A DNA stretch of 64,000 nt from Candidatus Poribacteria bacterium (GTDB lineage: Bacteria; Poribacteria; WGA-4E; WGA-3G), in the NCBI GenBank assembly GCA_022821965.1, contig JAJECN010000058.1:1-64000 (forward strand). The letters are read 5' to 3'. Both the position numbers and the translations under genes were made by a program. Positions 1-6,988 of the stretch are shown in pieces (positions within the stretch are counted from its first letter, which is position 1; each line of letters opens with the position of its first letter). The notes beneath the pieces were generated by a model that worked only from the letters and a program-made list of their open reading frames with translations, did not search any database and was not told the DNA's origin.

Positions 1-4
1 AGAA

Positions 5-204
5 CTAATTCTTTAACCTTTCTTGCGGTTCGATTTCTTAATTATACTTTGCGGTTCGGTTAGGAGGGTTGAGTCAAGAACGATCTTCTCCGTATATCCA
101 ACCCGCCCGTTGGTTGGGTTTACGCGCTTTGGCAAAAAATCAATAACAGATTCTTTACTTTTCCTTGCGGTTCGGTTAGGAAACCGAACCTACCGGGCCT
201 GGGG
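5..204. repeat. Tandem leader-type repeats at the left edge
   Basis: About 245 bases before the first gene hold three copies of a motif around TTGCGGTTCGGTTAGG (near 24-33, 50-64 and 165-180). On the minus strand each reads as AACCGCAAGG or AACCGCAAAG followed by an A/T-rich run. The last copy forms a perfect 9-bp hairpin: GGTTCGGTT at 169-177 pairs with AACCGAACC at 182-190. It continues into CCTACCGGGCCTGGGG, a tail seen again near 18044-18059. Since the motif precedes start codons elsewhere in the window, it may lead a minus-strand gene lying off the left edge. The short plus-strand reading frame through here looks like chance. Confidence 0.6.
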
Positions 205-246
205 GTGAAAATTCGATCGAAAAATGGACAATTGAATGACCTTGGG

Positions 247-693
247 TTAAGACAAGGATCGTGATTCTATCTGCTCAACCGCCGTTTTAGCACCTTCTCG
301 TACGAGTGCGGAAGCATCGTCTCGGGCAAGCTGCTTGAGTTTACCGAGGCTAAGGCTTGCCTCCAGTTTACCGAGAGCAATGGCAACGAAGTAGCGCACA
401 TCCGCATCTTCATCGTCCAACGCTTCCAGCAGTGCTTGTGTATCCGTCAAGGTGGCGAGGTGGCGATCCGCATCGCCCATATTAATCAATGCTTGCGCGG
501 CGATACGCCGAGAATGGATGTCTCCGTGACGGAGAGAGGCGATCAATTCGTCGTTACCTTTCGGAATAACCGCGAGATTATCCCAGTCACAATCCAAGCA
601 GAACCATGAATTTCCATCTAATTGTCGGAGGTTCGCACTTCTACACGAGGGACATTCCTCAAAAATCTGTTGCTGACTCATGATCTCGTCCAT
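247..693 (-). CDS. Zinc-ribbon plus HEAT-repeat protein
   Basis: A 148-residue protein. The N-terminus carries a CPSC...CLDC zinc ribbon (about residues 14-36). The rest is a run of helical pairs containing phrases such as DADVRYFVAIALGKL, typical of HEAT or PBS-lyase repeats, which act as protein-binding scaffolds. There is no catalytic motif. The start is uncertain: an in-frame ATG four codons downstream (681) has a GGACGAG sequence in front of it and may be the real one. The 724-1131 gene lies just upstream on the same strand. A second zinc-finger/HEAT protein with the domains in the opposite order occurs at 27191-27754, so this combination recurs here. The partner is unknown. Confidence 0.75.
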   Translation of the reverse strand: MDEIMSQQQIFEECPSCRSANLRQLDGNSWFCLDCDWDNLAVIPKGNDELIASLRHGDIHSRRIAAQALINMGDADRHLATLTDTQALLEALDDEDADVRYFVAIALGKLEASLSLGKLKQLARDDASALVREGAKTAVEQIESRSLS

Positions 694-701
694 TGTCTCT
701 G

Positions 702-722
702 ATTACGGCACACAACGTGCGC
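702..722. repeat. Copy of the GTTACGGCAC repeat
   Basis: A degenerate copy (ATTACGGCACACAACGTGCGC) of a short palindromic repeat that also occurs at 3548-3576, 9736-9764 and 14737-14765. It fills the gap between two minus-strand genes. Confidence 0.5.
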
Positions 723-723
723 T

Positions 724-1131
724 TCAGTTTCCGTTTCCAGTGGTTGTTCCAGCTCCTTCAACCGTAGGATTGGTTTCCATTTCTGGTAGTTCGCGCCAGA
801 TTTCAGGACCCTCTGGTTTGAAGTTAATGGTCGCGATGAACTGCATGCCGTGATAGAAGTTGATTTTGAATTTGCCGCCCCCGAAATTCTGTCTAAGATA
901 CACCAGTGGGGCTTCAATCAAGGGACCCATTTCGTCCGCGTGATAGAACGCGAGCGGTTTAAATCGCACCGTATTGCCGACCGGTTCCTGCACGAGGAGC
1001 TGCGCCGATGTCGCAGGGAAGAGGACTTGAAATGCTTCCCAAAGGTCAGCAACGGTGGGATTTGAGTTCCCGATTCGTTTTTTGAAGTCGTTCTCAAGAT
1101 ATTCCGAGAACGTGTTGAAAACCCATTCCAT
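724..1131 (-). CDS. Conserved-looking hypothetical protein
   Basis: A 135-residue soluble protein that I do not recognise. It starts MEWVFNTFSEYLEND and has a mixed alpha/beta composition, with a central stretch rich in F, Y and G (LRQNFGGGKFKINFYHG) that looks like beta-hairpin. The tail is low-complexity (EGAGTTTGNGN). There is no signal peptide, membrane segment or cysteine cluster. It is followed by the zinc-ribbon/HEAT gene on the same strand about 30 bases downstream, so the two may be co-transcribed. Function unknown; the coding call rests on an uninterrupted frame and protein-like composition. Confidence 0.6.
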   Translation of the reverse strand: MEWVFNTFSEYLENDFKKRIGNSNPTVADLWEAFQVLFPATSAQLLVQEPVGNTVRFKPLAFYHADEMGPLIEAPLVYLRQNFGGGKFKINFYHGMQFIATINFKPEGPEIWRELPEMETNPTVEGAGTTTGNGN

Positions 1132-1136
1132 AGTAC

Positions 1137-1340
1137 GTAGTTGTCAGTTATTAGTTGTCGGTTTTAGAAGAATGGCTGTTAGCCATCAGCAGTCAGTCGC
1201 TTCGCTTGCAGCGAAAACTTAGACAAACATCTGCTATAAGGGATGTCAATCGCATGTGGCAGTGAAAGCGTCGGCAAATACCACACGCCCTCTTAACTCT
1301 CACTGCGAGGCAAACTGAAAACTGACGACTGATAACTATT
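1137..1340. repeat. Palindromic MITE-like intergenic element, copy 1
   Basis: First part of a 438-base gene-free gap (1132-1569). The left end reads AGTTGTCAGTTATTAGTTG and the right end AAAACTGACGACTGATAACT, which are imperfect reverse complements built from reiterated units of about ten bases. The interior contains AGCCATCAGCAGTCAGTCGC and a small TTCGCT/AGCGAA hairpin. Elements of the same design lie at 12081-12194, 13067-13185, 20253-20399 and 30235-30416. No protein is encoded, so this would be a non-autonomous element if mobile. Confidence 0.7.
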
Positions 1341-1342
1341 AC

Positions 1343-1496
1343 AACCTAAGTTGCGACCTATTACTTACATAGCACTCCGCTGGAGTGCAGGACGTTGATA
1401 TACCTTTTTCTATAGACATGTCACCCCTCTGGGGTGGGGAAAGTGTCTCAAAAACGCTGTAGAAACGTCCAAAATTTGTTAGTAGCAACTTGGGTT
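1343..1496. repeat. Second inverted-repeat element with two internal hairpins
   Basis: Bounded by AACCTAAGTTGCGAC (1343-1357) and its imperfect reverse complement (1482-1496, 13 of 15 matching). Inside are two perfect short hairpins with three-base loops: GCACTCC/GGAGTGC at 1372-1388 and CACCCC/GGGGTG at 1422-1436. It is distinct in sequence from the neighbouring element, so the gap seems to hold two unrelated small insertions side by side. No gene is visible here, and I see nothing further in 1497-1569. Confidence 0.55.
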
Positions 1497-1569
1497 ATTA
1501 CATTGGAGCCTTTAAGAAGTCCTTCCAATCAAAATTGGGCAGAGGAAACTCCTCTGTGGCTTTGCATTG

Positions 1570-1983
1570 TCAAAAAGTTGCTGCTTTCTCGAAGAACTCA
1601 ATATCTACACGTTCAACACCGGCTTGCCGGGCATTGTCAGCGACGCGCTGAACAACCATCTCACGAACAAACGGAATCGGTATCCGCTTGACCCGATGCT
1701 CGACTTCCTCAGTACAAGGCACCGTGGTGTTGTCAAGATAGGGACCGTCCTGAAGGGCAACCGCATTAGGATGATCGCACGTCTCTGGCACTAACTGCTG
1801 TAAACGCATTGAGACGTAATCGGTTACCCACTGTTTAAGTCCCTCTGCCTTTCCGGTATCAACTTGACCGACATCAGAACGTTGTCCCAACTTTTCGTTG
1901 ATACTGACGAGTAGATTTTCCACACGTGTCAAGCGTTCTTCTACATCTGTAAGCCGTTCGTTTGCACTGTCTTGTTCGTTCAT
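1570..1983 (-). CDS. Coiled-coil protein with C-terminal PCP_red-like domain
   Basis: 137 residues. The first 35 form a heptad-like acidic/basic helix (ERLTDVEERLTRVENLL). The last 45 residues (VEHRVKRIPIPFVREMVVQ onward) match the helical domain at the C-terminus of light-independent protochlorophyllide reductase subunit B (PCP_red). The same domain ends the radical SAM protein at 3583-4995, where EKRLKRVPSFARGMVIKSV aligns with it. A pair of cysteines lies in the middle (CDHPN, VPCTEE). The function of the stand-alone domain outside photosynthesis is not known to me. It starts with ATG preceded by GAGGAGAAAC, inside a copy of the leader repeat. Confidence 0.7.
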   Translation of the reverse strand: MNEQDSANERLTDVEERLTRVENLLVSINEKLGQRSDVGQVDTGKAEGLKQWVTDYVSMRLQQLVPETCDHPNAVALQDGPYLDNTTVPCTEEVEHRVKRIPIPFVREMVVQRVADNARQAGVERVDIEFFEKAATF

Positions 1984-2015
1984 GTTTCTCCTCTTTTTAA
2001 TTTTCCTTGCGGTTC
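1984..2015 (-). promoter_or_regulatory. Leader repeat supplying the ribosome-binding region
   Basis: Read on the minus strand this is AACCGCAAGGAAAATTAAAA, then a GAGGAGAAAC Shine-Dalgarno-like sequence, then the ATG of the PCP_red-like gene. The same block precedes the starts at 15063, 24296 and 63947. Confidence 0.6.
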
Positions 2016-2043
2016 AGTGCTGATGGAAACCGATAGCCATTCC

Positions 2044-2763
2044 CTAAATGACCCAATATTTCCAAAGATCCTCTGGAATTTCGTATTTAATCTCTTCCCG
2101 TTTTTTATGGGAATAGCGTGCAAAGATACCAAAACGTGGAATGTCTTTCACATTCGCTGACCCGGTATGGCACAAAAACGCGTGCCAGAGGACAACATCA
2201 CCCGCAGCACCTGTAAATTCACGAGGTCCATCCGGTGATAAATCCGAAAGCACATGCCATCCCCAGTCTTCAATATCGTAGAAACTGCCATCAATCTGCT
2301 CTGGATATTGCAGGAAGTATTTGTGCGTTGAATAGTGACTTTGGGGCCAAAAAACAAACGCACCGCCGCCGGGTTTGACATCATAGAGATAGGTCGTCGC
2401 ACCGAGCATAAACGGGCTCCAGCCACCGGGACCGTAGGCATCAATGTGTCCACTACCGGGCATCGACCACTCTTCCTCTGGATTGGGCCATTTGACGAGT
2501 GGTGAACCGCCACCACCGGTAAATTGCCCGCCGCCGAGCTGCTCGGTAATCTCTTGCATCGCAGGCAGTTGCCCAAACAGCGGCGAGAAACTGAAGTTCT
2601 GCACCACATAGTCGTTGGGCCATGTTTGCGGTGTCTCTAAGCTGGAATCAAAATGCTTCCAGATTTGTTCCCGCCACCCGTCAATTATCTCCGAATCAAT
2701 AAAATTTTCAAGAATAAGGTATCCATGTTCCTGAAAAAATGCAATCTGTTCTGTTGTAAGCAT
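2044..2763 (-). CDS. Phytanoyl-CoA dioxygenase family protein (PhyH), copy A
   Basis: 239 residues, close to the usual length for the PhyH family of Fe(II)/2-oxoglutarate oxygenases. The iron triad is visible: HxD in GHIDAYG, with the distal His in LWHAFLCHTG. IPRFGIFARY supplies the arginine that binds 2-oxoglutarate. The N-terminus EQIAFFQEHGYLILENFID is the classic family opening. No signal peptide; cytoplasmic. The downstream neighbour on the minus strand is the PCP_red-like gene, and upstream is a close paralogue (2803-3528). The substrate cannot be inferred; PhyH expansions in Poribacteria-like genomes are poorly characterised. Confidence 0.9.
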   Translation of the reverse strand: MLTTEQIAFFQEHGYLILENFIDSEIIDGWREQIWKHFDSSLETPQTWPNDYVVQNFSFSPLFGQLPAMQEITEQLGGGQFTGGGGSPLVKWPNPEEEWSMPGSGHIDAYGPGGWSPFMLGATTYLYDVKPGGGAFVFWPQSHYSTHKYFLQYPEQIDGSFYDIEDWGWHVLSDLSPDGPREFTGAAGDVVLWHAFLCHTGSANVKDIPRFGIFARYSHKKREEIKYEIPEDLWKYWVI

Positions 2764-2802
2764 CTAAGTTCCCTCTATCGGTAAAGGACTGATAGCCATT
2801 TC

Positions 2803-3528
2803 TTAAATTGCCCAATATTTCCAGAGATCCTCTGGAATTTCGTATTTAATCTCCTCCTGCTGTTTGTGGGCATAGCGAGCGAAAAGACCAAAACGAGGAA
2901 CATCCCTCACATTTTCCGATCCGGTGTGGCAGAGAAACGCGTGCCAGAGGACAACATCACCCGCAGCACCTATAAACTCACGGGGACCCTCTGGCGATAA
3001 ATCCGAGAGTACGTGCCAATTCCAACCTTCAATATCGTAGAAACTGCCATCAATCTGCTCTGGATATTGAAGGAAGTATTTGTGCGTTGACTGGTGACTT
3101 CGGGGCCAAAAAATGAAAGCACCCCCCTTGGGTTCAGCATCATAAAGGTAGGTTGTTGCCCCCACCATAAAAGGGCTCCAGCCAGCAACAGCACCATACG
3201 CGTCAATGTGTCCATCCTTGGGCATTGACCACGCTTCTTCAGGCTTGGGCCATTTGATAATTGGTGAGCCGCCACCGCCTGTAAAAAATTGTCCGCCCCC
3301 AAGCTGCTCAGTAATCTCTTGCATCACAGGCAAATGCCCAAATAACGGTGAGAAGGTGAAACCTTGAATCTCATAGTCGTTGGGCCACGTCTCTGGTGTT
3401 TCAAAACTGGAACCGAAATGCTCCCATACCTGTGTTCGCCACTCGTCGATTATCTCCGAATCAATGAGATTTTTAAGAACCAGGTATCCGTGTTCCTGAA
3501 AAAATGTTATCTGTTCTGTTGTCAGCAT
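2803..3528 (-). CDS. Phytanoyl-CoA dioxygenase family protein (PhyH), copy B
   Basis: 241 residues, nearly collinear with copy A (both start MLTTEQI and end DLWKYW[VA]I). It keeps the iron ligands HID and WHAFLCHTGS and the 2-oxoglutarate arginine in PRFGLFARY. The similarity continues a few dozen bases beyond the stop codons (GATAGCCATT before each), so the pair arose by a recent tandem duplication that included flanking DNA. Copy B has one extra F and a GA insertion in the metal-site loop (HIDAYGAVAGWSP against HIDAYGPGGWSP), the likeliest place for altered substrate specificity. Confidence 0.9.
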   Translation of the reverse strand: MLTTEQITFFQEHGYLVLKNLIDSEIIDEWRTQVWEHFGSSFETPETWPNDYEIQGFTFSPLFGHLPVMQEITEQLGGGQFFTGGGGSPIIKWPKPEEAWSMPKDGHIDAYGAVAGWSPFMVGATTYLYDAEPKGGAFIFWPRSHQSTHKYFLQYPEQIDGSFYDIEGWNWHVLSDLSPEGPREFIGAAGDVVLWHAFLCHTGSENVRDVPRFGLFARYAHKQQEEIKYEIPEDLWKYWAI

Positions 3529-3547
3529 ACGAGTTTCTTCTTTGGTT

Positions 3548-3576
3548 GTTACGGCACAACGGAGTGTGCCTACTAC
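3548..3576. repeat. GTTACGGCAC palindromic repeat
   Basis: Begins GTTACGGCACAACGGAGTGT and ends GCCTACTAC. It is an imperfect palindrome (GGCACA/TGTGCC) lying between PhyH copy B and the radical SAM gene, and resembles the better copy at 14737-14765. Confidence 0.55.
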
Positions 3577-3582
3577 GTCACA

Positions 3583-4995
3583 TTAGCGTTTTGGTCTGAA
3601 GGACGGAATACCGGTTTTATCGAAACGTTTTTTGACAGCCTGCATCAACTCAGGCGTAACCTCACGATAACCGTGTTCGCGTGCATATTTTTCAACGCTT
3701 TTGATGACCATACCACGCGCAAATGACGGCACGCGCTTCAACCGCTTTTCTGCCGCTGGTGTCCACTGCAAATCATAATCGGTTTCCGTTGCAAAAGCAA
3801 TCTTCTTCTCAATCTGAACGGGCGGTGCGCCGCTGGTGAGGTGTTTTTGCTTGGGTATTTCTGCAGCAACCTCGCTTCTTTGTCCCCGCTTCCCAGTAAC
3901 GGGTGAGGACCCCGGTTCATAGTCACACGATGCATCTTCAGCAAGATAGTTACCGGTTGTTGCATAGGCTCGCGCACGGCAACCACCACATACCTCCTTG
4001 AATTCACACACGCCGCATTTCCCCTCAAGCAGATCTCGATTTCGTAAGTCCTGAAAGGTTTTCGATTCATTCCAGAGCGTGCCAAAACTCTCTTCTTTGA
4101 GGTTACCAACGCTAACGGGTAGATAGGGACAAGGTGTTAGATCGCCCTCAGGTGTGATGCGGCAGTAGTAGATCCCACACGGACAGGTACCACTCGGATA
4201 CCCCTGAAGGAAAGCAGAGTCAGACTGTTGTTCATAGATAACGCGCTTATAATGTGGTGCACATTTTGCAGCGATGAGCATCTTCCCCGCATAAGCCGCC
4301 TGCAACTCGAAAAACGTTTCAAACGCCTTTTCATACTGCTCAGGCGTAATATCCATCACCGTCTTACCCCTTCCTGTCCGGACGAGAAAATAGAGATTCA
4401 GCACCTTCGCACCGAGCTGATATGCGAACTCTACAATCTTCGGAATTTCGTCGTAATTCCACTGCGTCACGGAGGTTTGAACGAGGAAATCAAGTTGCGC
4501 GCGTTTGAGTGCCTCTACACCGTTCATCGTTGCCTTCCACGCGCCTTCCATGCCTCGAAACCGATCATGGTTTGTGGGTTGGACAGAGTCGAGACTGATG
4601 CCCGCACCGGTAACACCGTGCTGTTGCATTTTCTCAACGACGCTATCGTTCAACAGTACACCGTTCGTGCCCATGACAACAAGAAACCCGGTATCGGAGG
4701 CATACTTTGATATCTCCAAGATATCCGGGCGTAATAAGGGTTCTCCACCGGTGAGAATGAGGAGGATGTGTGGATTGATTTCGGCGATTTCATCGATGAC
4801 ACGAAAACATTGTGATTGGCTTAATTCTGCATCCCTCGAATATTCCTGCGAACCTTGAATATCGGATATTTGAAAGGTTCCATCCGCTAATTCGTTTGTG
4901 TCAACAAAGCCTGCGGGGAGATAACAGTGTGTGCATTTCAGATTACACAATCGGGTGATATTCCACGAAACTGCTTGGACTTTTGTATTTTCCAT
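3583..4995 (-). CDS. Radical SAM/SPASM protein with C-terminal PCP_red domain
   Basis: 470 residues from the ATG at 4995. An upstream ATG at 5061 would overlap the TPR gene and add a non-conserved tail. The radical SAM cluster motif is C17-x3-C21-x2-C24 (CNLKCTHC). A GGEPLLRPD SAM-binding motif and a GISLDS strand follow. A SPASM-type cysteine set (CPCGIYYC, CPYLP, CGVCEFKEVCGGC) around residues 250-345 would bind auxiliary Fe-S clusters. After a linker, the last 55 residues form a PCP_red-like domain. The core resembles the NirJ/AhbC/AhbD group acting on haem precursors, but it could also be a peptide-modifying maturase; no substrate peptide is seen nearby. It follows the TPR gene by 31 bases. 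Confidence 0.8.
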   Translation of the reverse strand: MENTKVQAVSWNITRLCNLKCTHCYLPAGFVDTNELADGTFQISDIQGSQEYSRDAELSQSQCFRVIDEIAEINPHILLILTGGEPLLRPDILEISKYASDTGFLVVMGTNGVLLNDSVVEKMQQHGVTGAGISLDSVQPTNHDRFRGMEGAWKATMNGVEALKRAQLDFLVQTSVTQWNYDEIPKIVEFAYQLGAKVLNLYFLVRTGRGKTVMDITPEQYEKAFETFFELQAAYAGKMLIAAKCAPHYKRVIYEQQSDSAFLQGYPSGTCPCGIYYCRITPEGDLTPCPYLPVSVGNLKEESFGTLWNESKTFQDLRNRDLLEGKCGVCEFKEVCGGCRARAYATTGNYLAEDASCDYEPGSSPVTGKRGQRSEVAAEIPKQKHLTSGAPPVQIEKKIAFATETDYDLQWTPAAEKRLKRVPSFARGMVIKSVEKYAREHGYREVTPELMQAVKKRFDKTGIPSFRPKR

Positions 4996-5026
4996 ATTCT
5001 TGAGAGTATTTTCGCTCTGTGCCTGT

Positions 5027-5818
5027 CTATAGCCGGACAGATGGCGTGATGTCCGCCGCAAGTGTTTTAGCGACTGTCAAGTCAGCATTGGCTTTTTCCG
5101 TCTCTTTAAGGTGTCGCCACGCTTCGCCGCGGCTGCGATAGGCCTCAGCATGCTCAGGATCGCGTTGGATGACCTGGTTATAGTCAGCGATGGCTTTCGC
5201 ATACTCGGCATTTTTGGCGTAAGCCACACCTCGCCGGTAATAGGCTTTAGGGTACTCTGGCTTGAGTTCTATCGCAGTGTTATAGTCAGCGATGGCTTTC
5301 GCATGATTCCCGATGTAGCTGTAAGCGTTACCGCGCTTGATGTAATCCTCAACCACTTTCGGATTGAGTCTCAGGGTTGCCGTGTAGAACTTAATGTTTT
5401 CTTTAGCGTCTTCCATGCTCTCAATTTGGTCGGAGGGATAACCGCCATTGAGTTCCTGACACTGCCGTAGAAAGTTCATCGACCCAGCGACTCCGAGTGT
5501 TTTGGTAAGGACTCGACTGCCAATTTCATAGATTTCGAGATCCGTCATTTTCTGGATTTCGCTTTGACTCGCTGCAAATCGACGGGCACGGGCGCGTTCT
5601 TCAACTTCTCTGGTGGCCTCACGCTCTTGAATGTGCTTGACAATAGTGTCAATATCCGGTAAATTCGCTAACAATTGGTGTCGATCAACAGAATAATCAC
5701 CCGTACCAGGTTGACATTGCTGAATAAACCACTGCGTTTTGGCGGCACCGAGTTTAGCTAATAGGGCTTTGAACCCAAGTTCATAAATTTCACCATCAGT
5801 CATTTCCAATATATTCAT
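5027..5818 (-). CDS. TPR protein with duplicated N-terminal EIYELG domain, possible antitoxin
   Basis: 263 residues from the ATG at 5818, chosen for its GGGGGAGAGG ribosome-binding sequence. The N-terminus holds two copies of a module of about 40 residues: MTDGEIYELGFKALLAKLG...FIQQCQPGTGDYS and MTDLEIYEIGSRVLTKTLG...FLRQCQELNGGYP, separated by an E/R-rich helix. Three TPR units follow (AYSYIGNHAKAIADYNTAIE and relatives). The gene overlaps the upstream PIN gene by 23 bases, so translation is probably coupled. I infer that the duplicated module could bind the PIN toxin, as small proteins of this kind occur next to PIN genes, but nothing in the sequence proves this. Confidence 0.75.
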   Translation of the reverse strand: MNILEMTDGEIYELGFKALLAKLGAAKTQWFIQQCQPGTGDYSVDRHQLLANLPDIDTIVKHIQEREATREVEERARARRFAASQSEIQKMTDLEIYEIGSRVLTKTLGVAGSMNFLRQCQELNGGYPSDQIESMEDAKENIKFYTATLRLNPKVVEDYIKRGNAYSYIGNHAKAIADYNTAIELKPEYPKAYYRRGVAYAKNAEYAKAIADYNQVIQRDPEHAEAYRSRGEAWRHLKETEKANADLTVAKTLAADITPSVRL

Positions 5819-6281
5819 TTTCCTCTCCCCCCTGTAACCATGTATAAGGGTTGGCAACTTGGACGTAAAGGTTTAAACTACTACGCTTCGCCCTTCTGAG
5901 GATTCCATCATCTGTTGTTAGGAAAATATCCGCTTCGCCACTTTCTGAACAAGCAATATGCAAAGCATCCAATTCCTTAAACCCCAATGCCTCTAATTGT
6001 TTACCTCTTGTGATTTCCGGTGATCCAACTGCAACAGTCTGATGAGCAATAGTTAACCAATTCATGATCTGGGAACGTTGCCCTGGATCTGGCACCCGTT
6101 CTACTTCCTCCACCAAAACATTGCTAGATATCCAATGCCAGTATCCCATGCGTATCTGATCGAGAATTCGACTAATCGCTTGGGCTTCTCGACGAATCCG
6201 AGGTTGCCTTTGTTTATCAAAAAGCCTGCTCAAACAACAGGTATCGAAATAAATCCTCCAGCCTTGCAAATCAGTTTGCAC
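5796..6281 (-). CDS. PIN-domain ribonuclease (VapC-like toxin candidate)
   Basis: 161 residues with a GTG start. PIN-fold acidic residues are in place: D13 in IYFDTCCLSRL, E58/E59 in SSNVLVEEVE, D105 in FKELDALHIA and D124/D125 in FLTTDDGILRR. These coordinate metal ions for RNA cleavage in VapC-type toxins. The gene is first in a three-gene run (PIN, TPR, radical SAM) and overlaps the TPR gene by 23 bases. No small VapB-like DNA-binding antitoxin is present on either side, so the TPR protein is the only candidate partner. Slightly longer than the usual VapC of about 130 residues. Confidence 0.85.
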   Translation of the reverse strand: MQTDLQGWRIYFDTCCLSRLFDKQRQPRIRREAQAISRILDQIRMGYWHWISSNVLVEEVERVPDPGQRSQIMNWLTIAHQTVAVGSPEITRGKQLEALGFKELDALHIACSESGEADIFLTTDDGILRRAKRSSLNLYVQVANPYTWLQGGEENEYIGND

Positions 6282-6362
6282 GCGTGTCCGCCTACTCCGT
6301 TTTTTAATTCTGTGGGTTGTTCCACAAAGGCTGCGGTTGAAAACCTTATCGATAAAGTAGAG

Positions 6363-6842
6363 TTACAGTAACATTGTAAGTGCGAAAACAATTAATCCTG
6401 CCACCAGCATCAAGCCTCTCCACACATTGATATACGGGCTTGGACTGCGATATATTTTGTCATCGGGTGGGATTGCCTCAAGGTGTCGCCGATAGAGCGA
6501 ACTGTACAGCCCCCAGAAGAGTGTCATTACACCGAATGCCCCAAGTTTCGCTACAAACGTTAGCATATAGGCTTTGAAATTCTGGTTTCCACTACTTTCT
6601 GTAAAAAAGCCGCTATCCCATGCCACGATAAAGAATACCATCGCACCTGTCGTCAGAAGGATATGAATCATCAATCGTATCCAGGTGCGAAAACGGTTGT
6701 GAACCGCCAAAAGGCTTTGCGGTGGCAAACTTTGCTGCAGGATGGGCATTGCAATAAAAGTAGAAAAGATGACCCCTCCGAACCAGACTATTGCCGCGAT
6801 TAGGTGGACGCTTCGGATGAAAAGTTCTACGCTTTCCCGCAT
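6363..6842 (-). CDS. Four-helix membrane protein, CopD-like
   Basis: 159 residues with four hydrophobic segments (about 8-30, 53-75, 92-115 and 138-158). The first helix has the pattern RSVHLIAAIVWFGGVIF, with a histidine and a W-x-G-G turn, as in CopD/DUF2269/DUF4149-type integral membrane proteins, some of which bind haem or copper. MIHILLTTGAM in helix 2 provides a second histidine. It stands alone on the minus strand with non-coding gaps of 81 bases (downstream side) and 146 bases (upstream side). The family assignment is tentative. Confidence 0.6.
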   Translation of the reverse strand: MRESVELFIRSVHLIAAIVWFGGVIFSTFIAMPILQQSLPPQSLLAVHNRFRTWIRLMIHILLTTGAMVFFIVAWDSGFFTESSGNQNFKAYMLTFVAKLGAFGVMTLFWGLYSSLYRRHLEAIPPDDKIYRSPSPYINVWRGLMLVAGLIVFALTMLL

Positions 6843-6988
6843 TCTTCTTTAGAATTCCATTTTTCATAAATGATACCATATTCTGCACACAAAGTCAAAT
6901 TTGATTTGGAGTGAGGTCGCGTCATTTAACTCTCCCAACTTATCCCATAGAATCAACAGAAAGTCTAAAGATAAATAACCTTACAACA

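Noticed and set aside
23-208. Short plus-strand reading frame at the left edge
   Set aside because: It runs entirely through tandem repeat copies, has no ribosome-binding site and no protein-like composition.
4228-4710. Plus-strand frame opposite the radical SAM gene
   Set aside because: Antisense to a strongly conserved catalytic gene, with no recognisable features.
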